This document shows, in pieces, positions 17,618 to 26,524 of a DNA stretch of 64,000 nucleotides (within the stretch, counting starts at the first letter, position 1; every line of letters begins with the position of its first letter). The translations under genes were made by a program, and so were the position numbers. The DNA comes from Chromohalobacter canadensis. Its GTDB lineage: Bacteria; Pseudomonadota; Gammaproteobacteria; Pseudomonadales; Halomonadaceae. Location of the stretch: positions 2,604,001-2,668,000 of the forward strand of contig NZ_CP140151.1 of assembly GCF_034479555.1 (NCBI RefSeq), written 5' to 3'. The notes under the pieces are model-generated. The model had not been told where the DNA came from. It searched no databases and saw only the letters and a program-made list of their open reading frames with translations.

Positions 17618-17755
17618 GGTTTAGCCATTCTAAAGCTTGGTCGAATTATTCTCCGTTGCCCGGCATCCAGGCTGGCTTCAAGCTAAAGTTAAATCGAGCT
17701 TCTAACAAGTTCGTTTAGTAATTTTGATACATCAAGACTGTTCGAGGTGTCACGC

Positions 17756-19135
17756 ATGGCAATCAGTGTGTTCGATCTGTTTAAAGTGGGAATTGGACCG
17801 TCCAGTTCGCATACGGTCGGCCCCATGCGTGCGGCCTGCGACTTCATCGATGCGCTGCGCTCGCATGATTGGCTGACACGCGTCACGCGCATCGAAGTGC
17901 ACTTGCATGGCTCGCTGTGCGCCACTGGCAAAGGACATGGCACTGATCAGGCGGTGATCATGGGGCTCATGGGCGAGCGTCCTGCATGCATCGACCCGGA
18001 GATAGTACCCGCCTGCATGGAAGAACTGCGCGAATCGCAGACCTTGCTGCTGGCTGGCCAACATCCTATCTCGTTCCCCTGGGCACGCGACATGCAATGG
18101 CATGAAGAGCCGCTTGCTTATCATCCCAATGCGTTACGCCTCATCGCCCATGCCCATGGCGAAGAGCTGTATCGCAATACCTATTACTCCGTGGGTGGCG
18201 GCTTCGTCGTCGACGAGTCACAGGCGGCCAGCGGCGCGCTGGATAGCGATACCACGACGTTGCCGTTTGATTTCGCTACGGCGGAAGAACTGCTCATGCT
18301 GTGCCGCACGCATGGATTACGTATCAGCGAGTTGATGCTCGAAAATGAGAAGGCTTGGCGCGACGAAGCAAGCGTTCGCGACGAGCTGTGGCGTATCTGG
18401 GAGGCGATGAAGGCCTGCGTTGACAACGGCTTGCGCCATGATGGCGTGTTGCCCGGTGGGCTCAATGTCAAACGCCGGGCCAGTACGCTGCATCGCCGCC
18501 TGCAGGCAGCCAGCGACAATACCAGCGTGATCGCCTCGACCTTCTCGGCGATGGATTGGGTCAATGTCTTCGCTCTGGCCGTCAATGAGGAAAACGCCGC
18601 TGGCGGGCGCATGGTGACCGCGCCGACTAACGGTGCAGCGGGTATCGTCCCGGCGGTATTGCACTATTACATGCAGTTTCAGCCCGACGCCTGCCAGCGC
18701 GATGTCGTTGACTTCCTGCTGACGGCTGGCGCCATCGGCATCCTGTGCAAGAAGAATGCCTCGATTTCCGGCGCCGAGGTCGGTTGTCAGGGCGAGGTCG
18801 GCTCGGCCTGTGCGATGGCCGCCGCCGGACTCGCCGAGGTCATGGGGGGCACGCCCGCGCAGGTCGAGAACGCCGCCGAGATCGGCCTCGAGCACAACCT
18901 GGGATTGACCTGCGACCCCATCGGCGGTCTGGTACAGGTGCCGTGCATCGAGCGTAATGCCATCGCCTCGGTGAAGGCGATCAATGCCGCGCAGATGGCG
19001 CTGGGGGGCGACGGCGAGCATTTCGTGTCCCTCGACCGCGTCATTCGTACCATGCGCGATACGGGCGCCGACATGCAGGATAAGTACAAGGAAACCTCGC
19101 GTGGTGGCTTGGCGGTGAATGCCATCGAATGCTGA
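17756..19135 (+). CDS. sdaA: L-serine ammonia-lyase, iron-sulfur-dependent, single chain
   Basis: Converts L-serine to pyruvate and ammonia with a [4Fe-4S] cluster. The 459-residue single-chain enzyme starts [21 protein letters not shown] (beta domain) and carries [14 protein letters not shown] in the alpha domain. Cys344, Cys386 and Cys397 are the three cluster ligands, and the free C terminus NAIEC is the fourth/tail-plug ligand typical of these enzymes. The ATG at 17756 has GAGG 8 bp upstream; a GTG at 17747 overlaps that site. It would complete the route betaine to glycine to serine to pyruvate, although glyA is not in this window. sdaA and sdaB cannot be told apart here. Confidence 0.95.
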   Translation: MAISVFDLFKVGIGPSSSHTVGPMRAACDFIDALRSHDWLTRVTRIEVHLHGSLCATGKGHGTDQAVIMGLMGERPACIDPEIVPACMEELRESQTLLLAGQHPISFPWARDMQWHEEPLAYHPNALRLIAHAHGEELYRNTYYSVGGGFVVDESQAASGALDSDTTTLPFDFATAEELLMLCRTHGLRISELMLENEKAWRDEASVRDELWRIWEAMKACVDNGLRHDGVLPGGLNVKRRASTLHRRLQAASDNTSVIASTFSAMDWVNVFALAVNEENAAGGRMVTAPTNGAAGIVPAVLHYYMQFQPDACQRDVVDFLLTAGAIGILCKKNASISGAEVGCQGEVGSACAMAAAGLAEVMGGTPAQVENAAEIGLEHNLGLTCDPIGGLVQVPCIERNAIASVKAINAAQMALGGDGEHFVSLDRVIRTMRDTGADMQDKYKETSRGGLAVNAIEC

Positions 19136-19162
19136 CGCCTAATCGTTCGATCAACCCTTTGG

Positions 19163-19186
19163 GACGCCTGCGGGGCGTCTTTTTTT
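19163..19186 (+). terminator. Rho-independent terminator of the serine ammonia-lyase gene
   Basis: GACGCC (19163-19168) pairs with GGCGTC (19174-19179), followed by a seven-base T-run, 27 bp after the stop codon. Confidence 0.88.
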
Positions 19187-19315
19187 GATTCGGGATCGCA
19201 CCGCGTGGCCTTCTATGGTTTTATTCCATCGGACAGTAATGCGCTTAGGGTGGCCGGGTCATGCTCGGTGCCCTGCCTAGGACTCCCGACGAGATTAAGA
19301 TAGAGAAGGTCGCTC

Positions 19316-20053
19316 ATGAGCGAGACAGATAGCTGCATCATCCGCCATTTCCGGCATTACGCGAGTCTCACCGAGAGTGACGAAGCCCTGCTGGATTCGC
19401 TGGAACGTGAGCCGCGCGAGGTCGAACGCGGAGAGGCGCTATGGCAAACCGACGACCCGGCGGGGCGTTTCTGCACGCTTTCGAAGGGCTGGGCGTATTC
19501 CTTCCGCGACATGGAAGATGGCTCGCGGCAGATTCTGGAAATCTATCTGCCCGGGGATGTCATCGGCCTGCGTGAATTCGCCTTTCAAGAGCGCCTGGCC
19601 GGGGTGATGATGATCGACGACGGCATCGTCTGCGATTTTCCTCATCGCCGTTTACTCGAGGTGTTTCGAGAGTCCTTTACCCTGTCGATGATCTTCTTCG
19701 CAGTGTCCTCGCAACAGCAAGCCCTGCTGACCGAGCGTCTGGTCAATCTGGCGCGACGCAGTGCACGTCAGAAAGTGGCGCATCTGATCTACGAGATGTA
19801 CATGCGCCTGCAGCGCATCATGCCTCACGCTACGCGGCGTTTCCGTCTGCCGCTGTCGCAGCAGCAACTGGGCGACGCGCTGGGCCTCACCTCGGTGCAT
19901 ATCAGCCGCACATTGAGCGGGTTCCGCGAGGATGGCTTGTTGATTCGCGAGCGCCAGTGGGTCGACTTGCTCGATCCCGATGCCCTGGCCCGCGAGGCCG
20001 AGTTCGCCGGACGATATCTGCGTGATGGGCTGGGGCCAATTGCGGGAGAATGA
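19316..20053 (+). CDS. Crp/Fnr-family transcriptional regulator
   Basis: A 245-residue regulator with a cNMP-type beta-barrel at about 15-135 (LPGDVIGLREFAFQE is the core loop), a long dimerisation helix, and a C-terminal winged HTH with LPLSQQQLGDALGLTSVHISRTL at about 180-202. There is no N-terminal cysteine cluster of the FNR type, so it is unlikely to be an oxygen sensor of that class; the cNMP-binding Arg/Ser pair is also not evident. Target and ligand unknown. It stands alone between sdaA and a LysR gene. Confidence 0.85.
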   Translation: MSETDSCIIRHFRHYASLTESDEALLDSLEREPREVERGEALWQTDDPAGRFCTLSKGWAYSFRDMEDGSRQILEIYLPGDVIGLREFAFQERLAGVMMIDDGIVCDFPHRRLLEVFRESFTLSMIFFAVSSQQQALLTERLVNLARRSARQKVAHLIYEMYMRLQRIMPHATRRFRLPLSQQQLGDALGLTSVHISRTLSGFREDGLLIRERQWVDLLDPDALAREAEFAGRYLRDGLGPIAGE

Positions 20054-20081
20054 GCCACGGGATTGTCGCGAGAGGCACGCG

Positions 20082-20966
20082 TCAAGCCTGTAGCGTATCC
20101 GGCAAGCGCGCGACCAGGAAATCGACAAACTGGCGCACCTTGGGCGAGAGGTGTCGGTGGCGCGGATAGATCGCCCACACTGCAGTGTCGGTGAACTGAT
20201 AGGCATCCAGCACCGAGACTAGCTGTCCCTGCGCCAAGTGTGGCGCCACGTAGTAGTCTGGCAATTGCGCTAGCCCTAGGCCTTTCAAGACCGCATCGAG
20301 CAGTGCCGGCCCCGAATTGGCGCGCCAGCGGCCCTCGATACGTATTTCCCGACGCTGGCCGTTGACCTCGAACAGCCAGCTGTCACGTGATCCACGCAGG
20401 CAGTTGTGGTGGGGCAATTCGGCCAGCGAATGGGGCGGGGCGGCCCGCTCGAAATAGGCCGGCGAGCCGACCACGTACTCGCGGCGTTCACACAGGCGTC
20501 GCGCAATCAGGCTCGAATCACGCAGTACGCCCATGCGGATGGCAACGTCGAAGCCTTCCTCTATCAACTCGACCTGGCGGTTGGTGAAGTGCATGTCGAC
20601 TTCGAGTTGCGGGTGCAAGCACTGGAAGTCGTTGACCAACGGGGCGATGTAGCGCTCGCCGAACGTGGTGGCACAGGTCAGCCGCAATGTGCCCTTGGGC
20701 CGAGACTGGAAGTCGACGATGGCCTCCTCGGCCTCGCGAAAGCCATCGAACAAGTGGCGGCAATGCCGATAGTAGAGAGAGCCTGCGTCCGTGAGTCGTG
20801 TCTGGCGCGTGGTGCGATACAAAAGTGTCGTGCCGAGTTGACTCTCGAGCTGCCCAATCGAGCGGCTCACGTGCGAGGTGGAAACCTTCAGATGCCGCGC
20901 AGCGGCGGAAAACGTGCCCAAGCGGGCGACTTCGATGAAAGCTTCGATGCGATCCCAGCGCTGCAT
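20082..20966 (-). CDS. LysR-family transcriptional regulator
   Basis: A 294-residue LysR-type regulator of the CrgA/AaeR-like group: HTH AFIEVARLGTFSAAARHL near residues 9-26 with VSTSHVSRSIGQLE, and the effector-domain start PKGTLRLTCATTFGE. It is divergent from frmA, with 146 bp between starts, suggesting that it may control the glutathione-dependent formaldehyde genes. The start at 20966 is chosen because MQRWDRIEAF is the usual family start; an extension to 21005 is possible. Confidence 0.85.
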   Translation of the reverse strand: MQRWDRIEAFIEVARLGTFSAAARHLKVSTSHVSRSIGQLESQLGTTLLYRTTRQTRLTDAGSLYYRHCRHLFDGFREAEEAIVDFQSRPKGTLRLTCATTFGERYIAPLVNDFQCLHPQLEVDMHFTNRQVELIEEGFDVAIRMGVLRDSSLIARRLCERREYVVGSPAYFERAAPPHSLAELPHHNCLRGSRDSWLFEVNGQRREIRIEGRWRANSGPALLDAVLKGLGLAQLPDYYVAPHLAQGQLVSVLDAYQFTDTAVWAIYPRHRHLSPKVRQFVDFLVARLPDTLQA

Positions 20967-21058
20967 TGTTGCTCCACGGCAATAATGTTGTGACGTCGTA
21001 AGCATTTATCCAAGCGTGCCAACTGCCTAGACTGGTGGGGTTAACCACGCGCGCCTAG

Positions 21059-22222
<1,164 letters not shown>

Positions 22223-22383
22223 CACGCGCCCGAAGCCGCGCGAAGAGCATCTGATTTATCGCGTTCGGTACCGCGCGAAAGGCGCTTGGTACGCGCCTGT
22301 GGTGATTCATCGCGGCCGGGCGCGCCCCGACGTCGTTCCATCCGCCGGCGGCTCGATGCCGTCGGTTTCTTAGGGAGAGCACC

Positions 22384-23241
22384 ATGACCATGTCCGAATC
22401 GCTGGAGCTGGTCTCCGCCACCAAGTCGTTCGGCGGTTGGCTGAAACGCTATAAGCACCACTCGCGTGCACTCGATTGCGAGATGATCTTTGCCATTTAT
22501 CTGCCGCCCCAGGCGGAAACCGACAAGGTGCCACTGCTGTGGTGGCTCTCGGGGTTGACCTGTAACGACGAGAACTTCATGCAGAAGGCCGGCGCGCAAC
22601 GCGTGGCCGCCGAGCTTGGAATGGCCATCATTTGTCCGGATACCAGTCCGCGTGGTACCGACCTCCCTGGTGAACATGACAGTTATGACTTCGGCTCCGG
22701 CGCGAGTTTCTACGTCAATGCAAGCCAGGCGCCGTGGTCCAAGCACTATCGCATGTACGACTACGTTACCGAGGAGCTGCCCTCGGTAGCGCGTCAGCAT
22801 TTTCCCCTCAATGGGCGGGAAGCCATCAGCGGACATTCCATGGGCGGTCATGGCGCGCTGGTGCTGGCTTTGCGCCAACCTGGACGTTACGCCTCGGTCT
22901 CGGCGTTCGCGCCGGTGGTCAACCCCATTGTCTCGCCCTGGGGACAGAAGGCCTTTACGGCCTACCTTGGCGAGGATCATGGCAAATGGACGCAATACGA
23001 CGCCTGCGAGTTGATTGCCAAGGGGGCCTCGCGGCAGCCGTTGTTCATCGATCAGGGCGAGGCGGATAACTTCCTTGACGAACAGCTCATGCCTGAGCGT
23101 ATCGAGGCCACCTGTGAGAAGCATGACCATCCGCTGACCCTGCGTCGTCAGCCGGGCTACGATCATAGCTACTTCTTCATCGCGACCTTCATCGAAGATC
23201 ACCTGCGTTATCACGCCGAGCATCTACAGCGAAAGCGTTAG
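22384..23241 (+). CDS. fghA: S-formylglutathione hydrolase
   Basis: Hydrolyses S-formylglutathione to formate and glutathione, the second step after FrmA. The 285-residue alpha/beta hydrolase has the nucleophile Ser152 in SGHSMGGHGAL, the acid in FIDQGEADNFL (Asp near 229), and the His of GYDHSYFF (near 262). WWLSGLTCNDENF near 53-65 is the esterase D signature. It lies 161 bp downstream of frmA, a wide gap for an operon with no clear terminator. Its product formate would feed the formate dehydrogenase encoded at 35.7-40.3 kb. Confidence 0.96.
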   Translation: MTMSESLELVSATKSFGGWLKRYKHHSRALDCEMIFAIYLPPQAETDKVPLLWWLSGLTCNDENFMQKAGAQRVAAELGMAIICPDTSPRGTDLPGEHDSYDFGSGASFYVNASQAPWSKHYRMYDYVTEELPSVARQHFPLNGREAISGHSMGGHGALVLALRQPGRYASVSAFAPVVNPIVSPWGQKAFTAYLGEDHGKWTQYDACELIAKGASRQPLFIDQGEADNFLDEQLMPERIEATCEKHDHPLTLRRQPGYDHSYFFIATFIEDHLRYHAEHLQRKR

Positions 23242-23284
23242 TAGCAGAGCAGTGTCACGAACGGTAATTTGCTAGGTGCCGGAC

Positions 23285-23318
23285 CGCCCCGCCCAGATGT
23301 ACTGGTGTGGGGCGTTTT
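23285..23318 (+). terminator. Terminator-like hairpin after fghA
   Basis: CGCCCC (23285-23290) pairs with GGGGCG (23309-23314), with an inner CCAG/CTGG helix, followed by TTTT. It lies 44 bp after the fghA stop. Confidence 0.6.
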
Positions 23319-23492
23319 CTTAAAAGCGTCATGGGTATGTCGTTTTTGATAGCGTGAGGCGACGCTTTTAGATACGTTGAGGGAACGCCTTCTCGTCACA
23401 CTCAAGGCGTTGAACCTGACTTTCTACAATGACAATACACCCCTGGTGAAGCACTACCAGTGGCTCCGAACGTGACCCGAGGAGAACCGCTG

Positions 23493-24626
23493 ATGGCCAT
23501 GACGAGCGATCGTCCCGCGCCGCCTACCGCCCCCGATGCGCCGCTGCGTCTGGGCTTCTTGTTGATGGATAATTTCACGCTGATCTCGTTGGCCTCGGCG
23601 GTGGAGCCGTTGCGTATGGCCAATCAGTTGGCGGGGCGCGAACTCTACCAGTGGACCACGCTGAGCACGGATGGCGAGGCGGTGCGTGCCAGCGATGGTC
23701 TGTTGATCACGCCTGATAGCAGCATGCACGAGCCACTGGCGCTCGACATGGTGTTCGTGTGCGGCGGTGTCGGCATCCAGCGTCATGTCACGCGTGAACA
23801 TGTGCTGTGGTTGCAGGCCCAGGCGCGTCAGTCGCGGCGCATCGGTGCGCTATGCACCGGTAGTTGGGCGCTAGCCAAGGCGGGGCTGCTCGATGGCTAC
23901 GAATGCAGCATTCACTGGGAATTCCAGGCCGCTGCACAGGAAGCCTACCCGCGTGCGACCTTGACTACTCGGCTGTTCTCCATCGACCGTGACCGCGCCA
24001 CGGCCTCTGGCGGAACTGCGCCGTTGGACATGATGCTGACGTTGATCTCCCGCGATCATGGCCGCGAGCTATCGGCGGCGATTTCCGACATGTTCATTTG
24101 CGACCGCATGCGAGGCGAGCAGGATCAACAGCGCGTGCCGCTAAGGCATGTACTGGGCACTAGTCAGCCCAAGCTGCTCGAGATCGTAGCGCTGATGGAG
24201 GCCAACCTGGAAGAGCCCATTGCCCTCGATGAACTAGCGAACTACGTAAACGTCTCGCGTCGCCAACTCGAGCGCCTATTCCAGAAATACCTGAGTTGTT
24301 CGCCGTCGCGCTATTACCTCAAGTTGCGCCTGACTCGTGCCCGCCAACTGCTGCGCCAGACCTCGATGTCGATCATCGAAATCGCCTCGGTCTGTGGGTT
24401 CGTGTCCACGCCGCATTTTTCCAAGTGCTATCGGGAATACTTCGGCACGCCGCCGCGTGACGAGCGCTTGACGCGTCTGGCGAGCGCCAGCGTAACGCTA
24501 ACGCCCGCCAACCTTGCTGCGGGCAATGAAGACGATGCCTATGTGGCGCCGCGCGCCTCGAGTGCGATGCAGGCCCTAGCCCAGGCGCAGGGCGAACCCA
24601 CCTACGCGAGTGTGCATTTGGGATAG
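23493..24626 (+). CDS. gbdR: Glycine betaine-responsive regulator GbdR (GlxA/AraC family)
   Basis: A 377-residue regulator with an N-terminal DJ-1/PfpI-like ligand domain (LGFLLMDNFTLISLASAVEPLRMAN near 20-45; GALCTGSWALAKAGLLDG carries the usual Cys elbow) and a C-terminal double AraC HTH (IALDELANYVNVSRRQLERLF and IIEIASVCGFVSTPHFSK with the following residues). It sits directly upstream of the dimethylglycine operon. In Pseudomonas, GbdR activates gbcAB, dgcAB, sox and related genes in response to betaine and dimethylglycine; the same role is inferred here. The ATG at 23493 is chosen for GAGGAGA at 23479-23485. Confidence 0.9.
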   Translation: MAMTSDRPAPPTAPDAPLRLGFLLMDNFTLISLASAVEPLRMANQLAGRELYQWTTLSTDGEAVRASDGLLITPDSSMHEPLALDMVFVCGGVGIQRHVTREHVLWLQAQARQSRRIGALCTGSWALAKAGLLDGYECSIHWEFQAAAQEAYPRATLTTRLFSIDRDRATASGGTAPLDMMLTLISRDHGRELSAAISDMFICDRMRGEQDQQRVPLRHVLGTSQPKLLEIVALMEANLEEPIALDELANYVNVSRRQLERLFQKYLSCSPSRYYLKLRLTRARQLLRQTSMSIIEIASVCGFVSTPHFSKCYREYFGTPPRDERLTRLASASVTLTPANLAAGNEDDAYVAPRASSAMQALAQAQGEPTYASVHLG

Positions 24627-24818
24627 CGCGTGCTCGCGCTATTAATGCGGCCAACATGCCGCTTCCAGCGGGGCCGTCCGATCATCGGGCGGCCTCGTTG
24701 CGTTAAGGCCGATGACAAGGCGTGACGCATTTGGAATTTTCCTCGTCGCTTCCAAGCGTCGACGGTCTCGGGGACGGGGCTAAGCTGGCCACATGATGCC
24801 AACCCCGGAGCGAGACTC

Positions 24819-25796
24819 ATGAACGCGCAATCACTGCACGACGACGCCATCGTCATCGATGGCTTGATTATAGCCAAATGGGGCCGTGAACTCCTCGAGG
24901 ACATGCGCCGGGGCGGTTTGACAGCTGCCAACTGTACCGTCTCGGTGTGGGAGGGGTTCCAGGCCACCGTCGACAATATCGTCGAGACCAATGCACTCCT
25001 CGCCGCGTGCGACGACTTGGTGCGCCCCGTGCATACCACCGCTGATATCACCCGCGCCAAGGAAGAAGGCAAGACCGGGATCATCTACGGTTTTCAGAAC
25101 GCCCATGCCTTCGAAGACCAGATCGGCTATGTGGAAGTCTTCAAGCGTCTCGGTGTGGGCATCGTGCAGATGTGCTACAACACCCAGAACCTGGTGGGCA
25201 CTGGCTGCTATGAGCGCGACGGCGGGCTTTCCGGGTTCGGCCGCGAAATCGTCGCCGAGATGAACCGCGTGGGCATGATGTGTGATCTATCCCACGTTGG
25301 GGCCACGACCTCGCAAGAAGTGATCCTCGAATCGCAAAAGCCGGTCTGCTACTCCCATTGCCTGCCGTCCGGCCTCAAGGAACACCCCCGTAACAAGTCC
25401 GACGAGGAGTTGCGCTTCATCGCCGAACATGGCGGTTTCGTCGGCGTGACCATGTTCACCCCCTTCTTGCGTGCCGGGGTCGATGCCACTGTCGACGATT
25501 ACGTCGAAGCCATCGAATACGTGATGAACATCGTCGGCGAAGACGCCATCGGCATCGGTACCGACTTCACTCAGGGTCAGGATCAGGCCTTCTTCGAATG
25601 GCTCACTCACGACAAGGGCTATGCCCGGCGCCTGACCAACTTCGGCACCATCATCAATCCCGAGGGCATTCGCACCATTGGCGAGTTCGGCAACCTCACC
25701 GAGGCACTCTTGCGACGCGGCATGAGCGAGCGACAGGTGCGCAAGATCATGGGTGAAAACTGGATGCGTGTTTTGAAAGAGGTATGGGGCGCCTGA
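24819..25796 (+). CDS. M19 (renal dipeptidase)-family protein with degenerate metal site
   Basis: A 325-residue TIM-barrel protein of the membrane dipeptidase family, first gene of the dimethylglycine operon, as with its Pseudomonas counterpart next to dgcA. The family's N-terminal metal motif (Asp-Gly-His-x-Asp) reads IDGLII here (residues 13-18), so both metal ligands are missing, and the bridging-Glu block (usually IEGG) reads GFQNA (Gln93). His159 (LSHVG), His180 (YSHCL) and Asp249 (GTDF) are kept. A standard binuclear zinc dipeptidase mechanism is therefore unlikely. No signal peptide is seen. Its role in betaine breakdown is unknown. Confidence 0.85.
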   Translation: MNAQSLHDDAIVIDGLIIAKWGRELLEDMRRGGLTAANCTVSVWEGFQATVDNIVETNALLAACDDLVRPVHTTADITRAKEEGKTGIIYGFQNAHAFEDQIGYVEVFKRLGVGIVQMCYNTQNLVGTGCYERDGGLSGFGREIVAEMNRVGMMCDLSHVGATTSQEVILESQKPVCYSHCLPSGLKEHPRNKSDEELRFIAEHGGFVGVTMFTPFLRAGVDATVDDYVEAIEYVMNIVGEDAIGIGTDFTQGQDQAFFEWLTHDKGYARRLTNFGTIINPEGIRTIGEFGNLTEALLRRGMSERQVRKIMGENWMRVLKEVWGA

Positions 25797-25968
25797 GAGC
25801 AACACGTCTGCATATAAGGGGCGCCGGGGGTAGGCCGAAGAGGAGGTCCGATTCCAGGGATGGAATCGGTAGCGTACAGGGATGTATCCACAGCGCCTCC
25901 TCCAGGCCTGCCGCCGTAAAGCCCCAGCCAGCAAAAGCGCCAAGACAACGATCTCGAGGAATACGACC

Positions 25969-26514
25969 GTGACCAAGATGCCTCCCGAATTGCCCATCGA
26001 AGTGGATAGCGAGACCGGCGTGTGGACCACCGATGCGCTTCCCATGCTCTATGTACCGCGCCACTTCTTCATCAACAACCACGTCGCTGTGGAACAGGCG
26101 TTGGGAATCGAGAACTATGCCGAGATTCTCTACCAAGCCGGCTACAAGAGCGCCTGGCACTGGTGTGAGAAGGAAGCCGAGCTGCACGGCCTTGAGGGTG
26201 AGTCGGTGTTCGAACACTACATGACGCGCCTCTCCCAGCGTGGTTGGGGCTTGTTCATCACCGAGGACATCGACCTCGATGCCGGCACCGCCCAGGTGCG
26301 TCTCGAGCACAGCGCCTTCGTCTATCAACAGGGCAAGGTCGGGCACAAAGTGGATTACATGTTCACCGGCTGGTTCGCCGGCGCCATGGATCAGATTCTC
26401 GGCGCTCGAGGCAGTGCGCTGCGCACCGTCGCCGAGCAGACCCAGAGCGCCGCCGAGCCGGGCTGCGACGTCGGTCGTTTCCAGGTTTCTCCCCGCTCCC
26501 AATCCGCCGGCTGA
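25969..26514 (+). CDS. DUF5943 / 4-vinyl-reductase-like protein of the dgc operon
   Basis: A 181-residue soluble protein with no enzymatic motif that I recognise. Conserved-looking segments are LPMLYVPRHFFINNHVAVE near 19-37, YKSAWHWCEKEAEL, and a C-terminal KVGHKVDYMFTGWFAGAMDQ, an arrangement like V4R/haem-NO-type small-ligand domains (inference). Its place between the M19 protein and dgcA matches the Pseudomonas layout. GTG at 25969 is preferred as start because CGAGGA lies 8 bp upstream; ATG at 25978 is the alternative. It may be an accessory or chaperone-like protein for DgcAB. Confidence 0.7.
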   Translation: MTKMPPELPIEVDSETGVWTTDALPMLYVPRHFFINNHVAVEQALGIENYAEILYQAGYKSAWHWCEKEAELHGLEGESVFEHYMTRLSQRGWGLFITEDIDLDAGTAQVRLEHSAFVYQQGKVGHKVDYMFTGWFAGAMDQILGARGSALRTVAEQTQSAAEPGCDVGRFQVSPRSQSAG

Positions 26515-26524
26515 GGTTTCCACG

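Noticed and set aside
17618..17755. Possible glycine or other riboswitch upstream of sdaA
   Set aside because: The gap is short and none of the conserved glycine-riboswitch cores or a leader terminator is visible; LysR control from the divergent gene is a simpler explanation.
22223..22383. Possible small gene between frmA and fghA
   Set aside because: Open frames here are short extensions of shadows in other frames, Arg-rich and without a start site supported by a Shine-Dalgarno.
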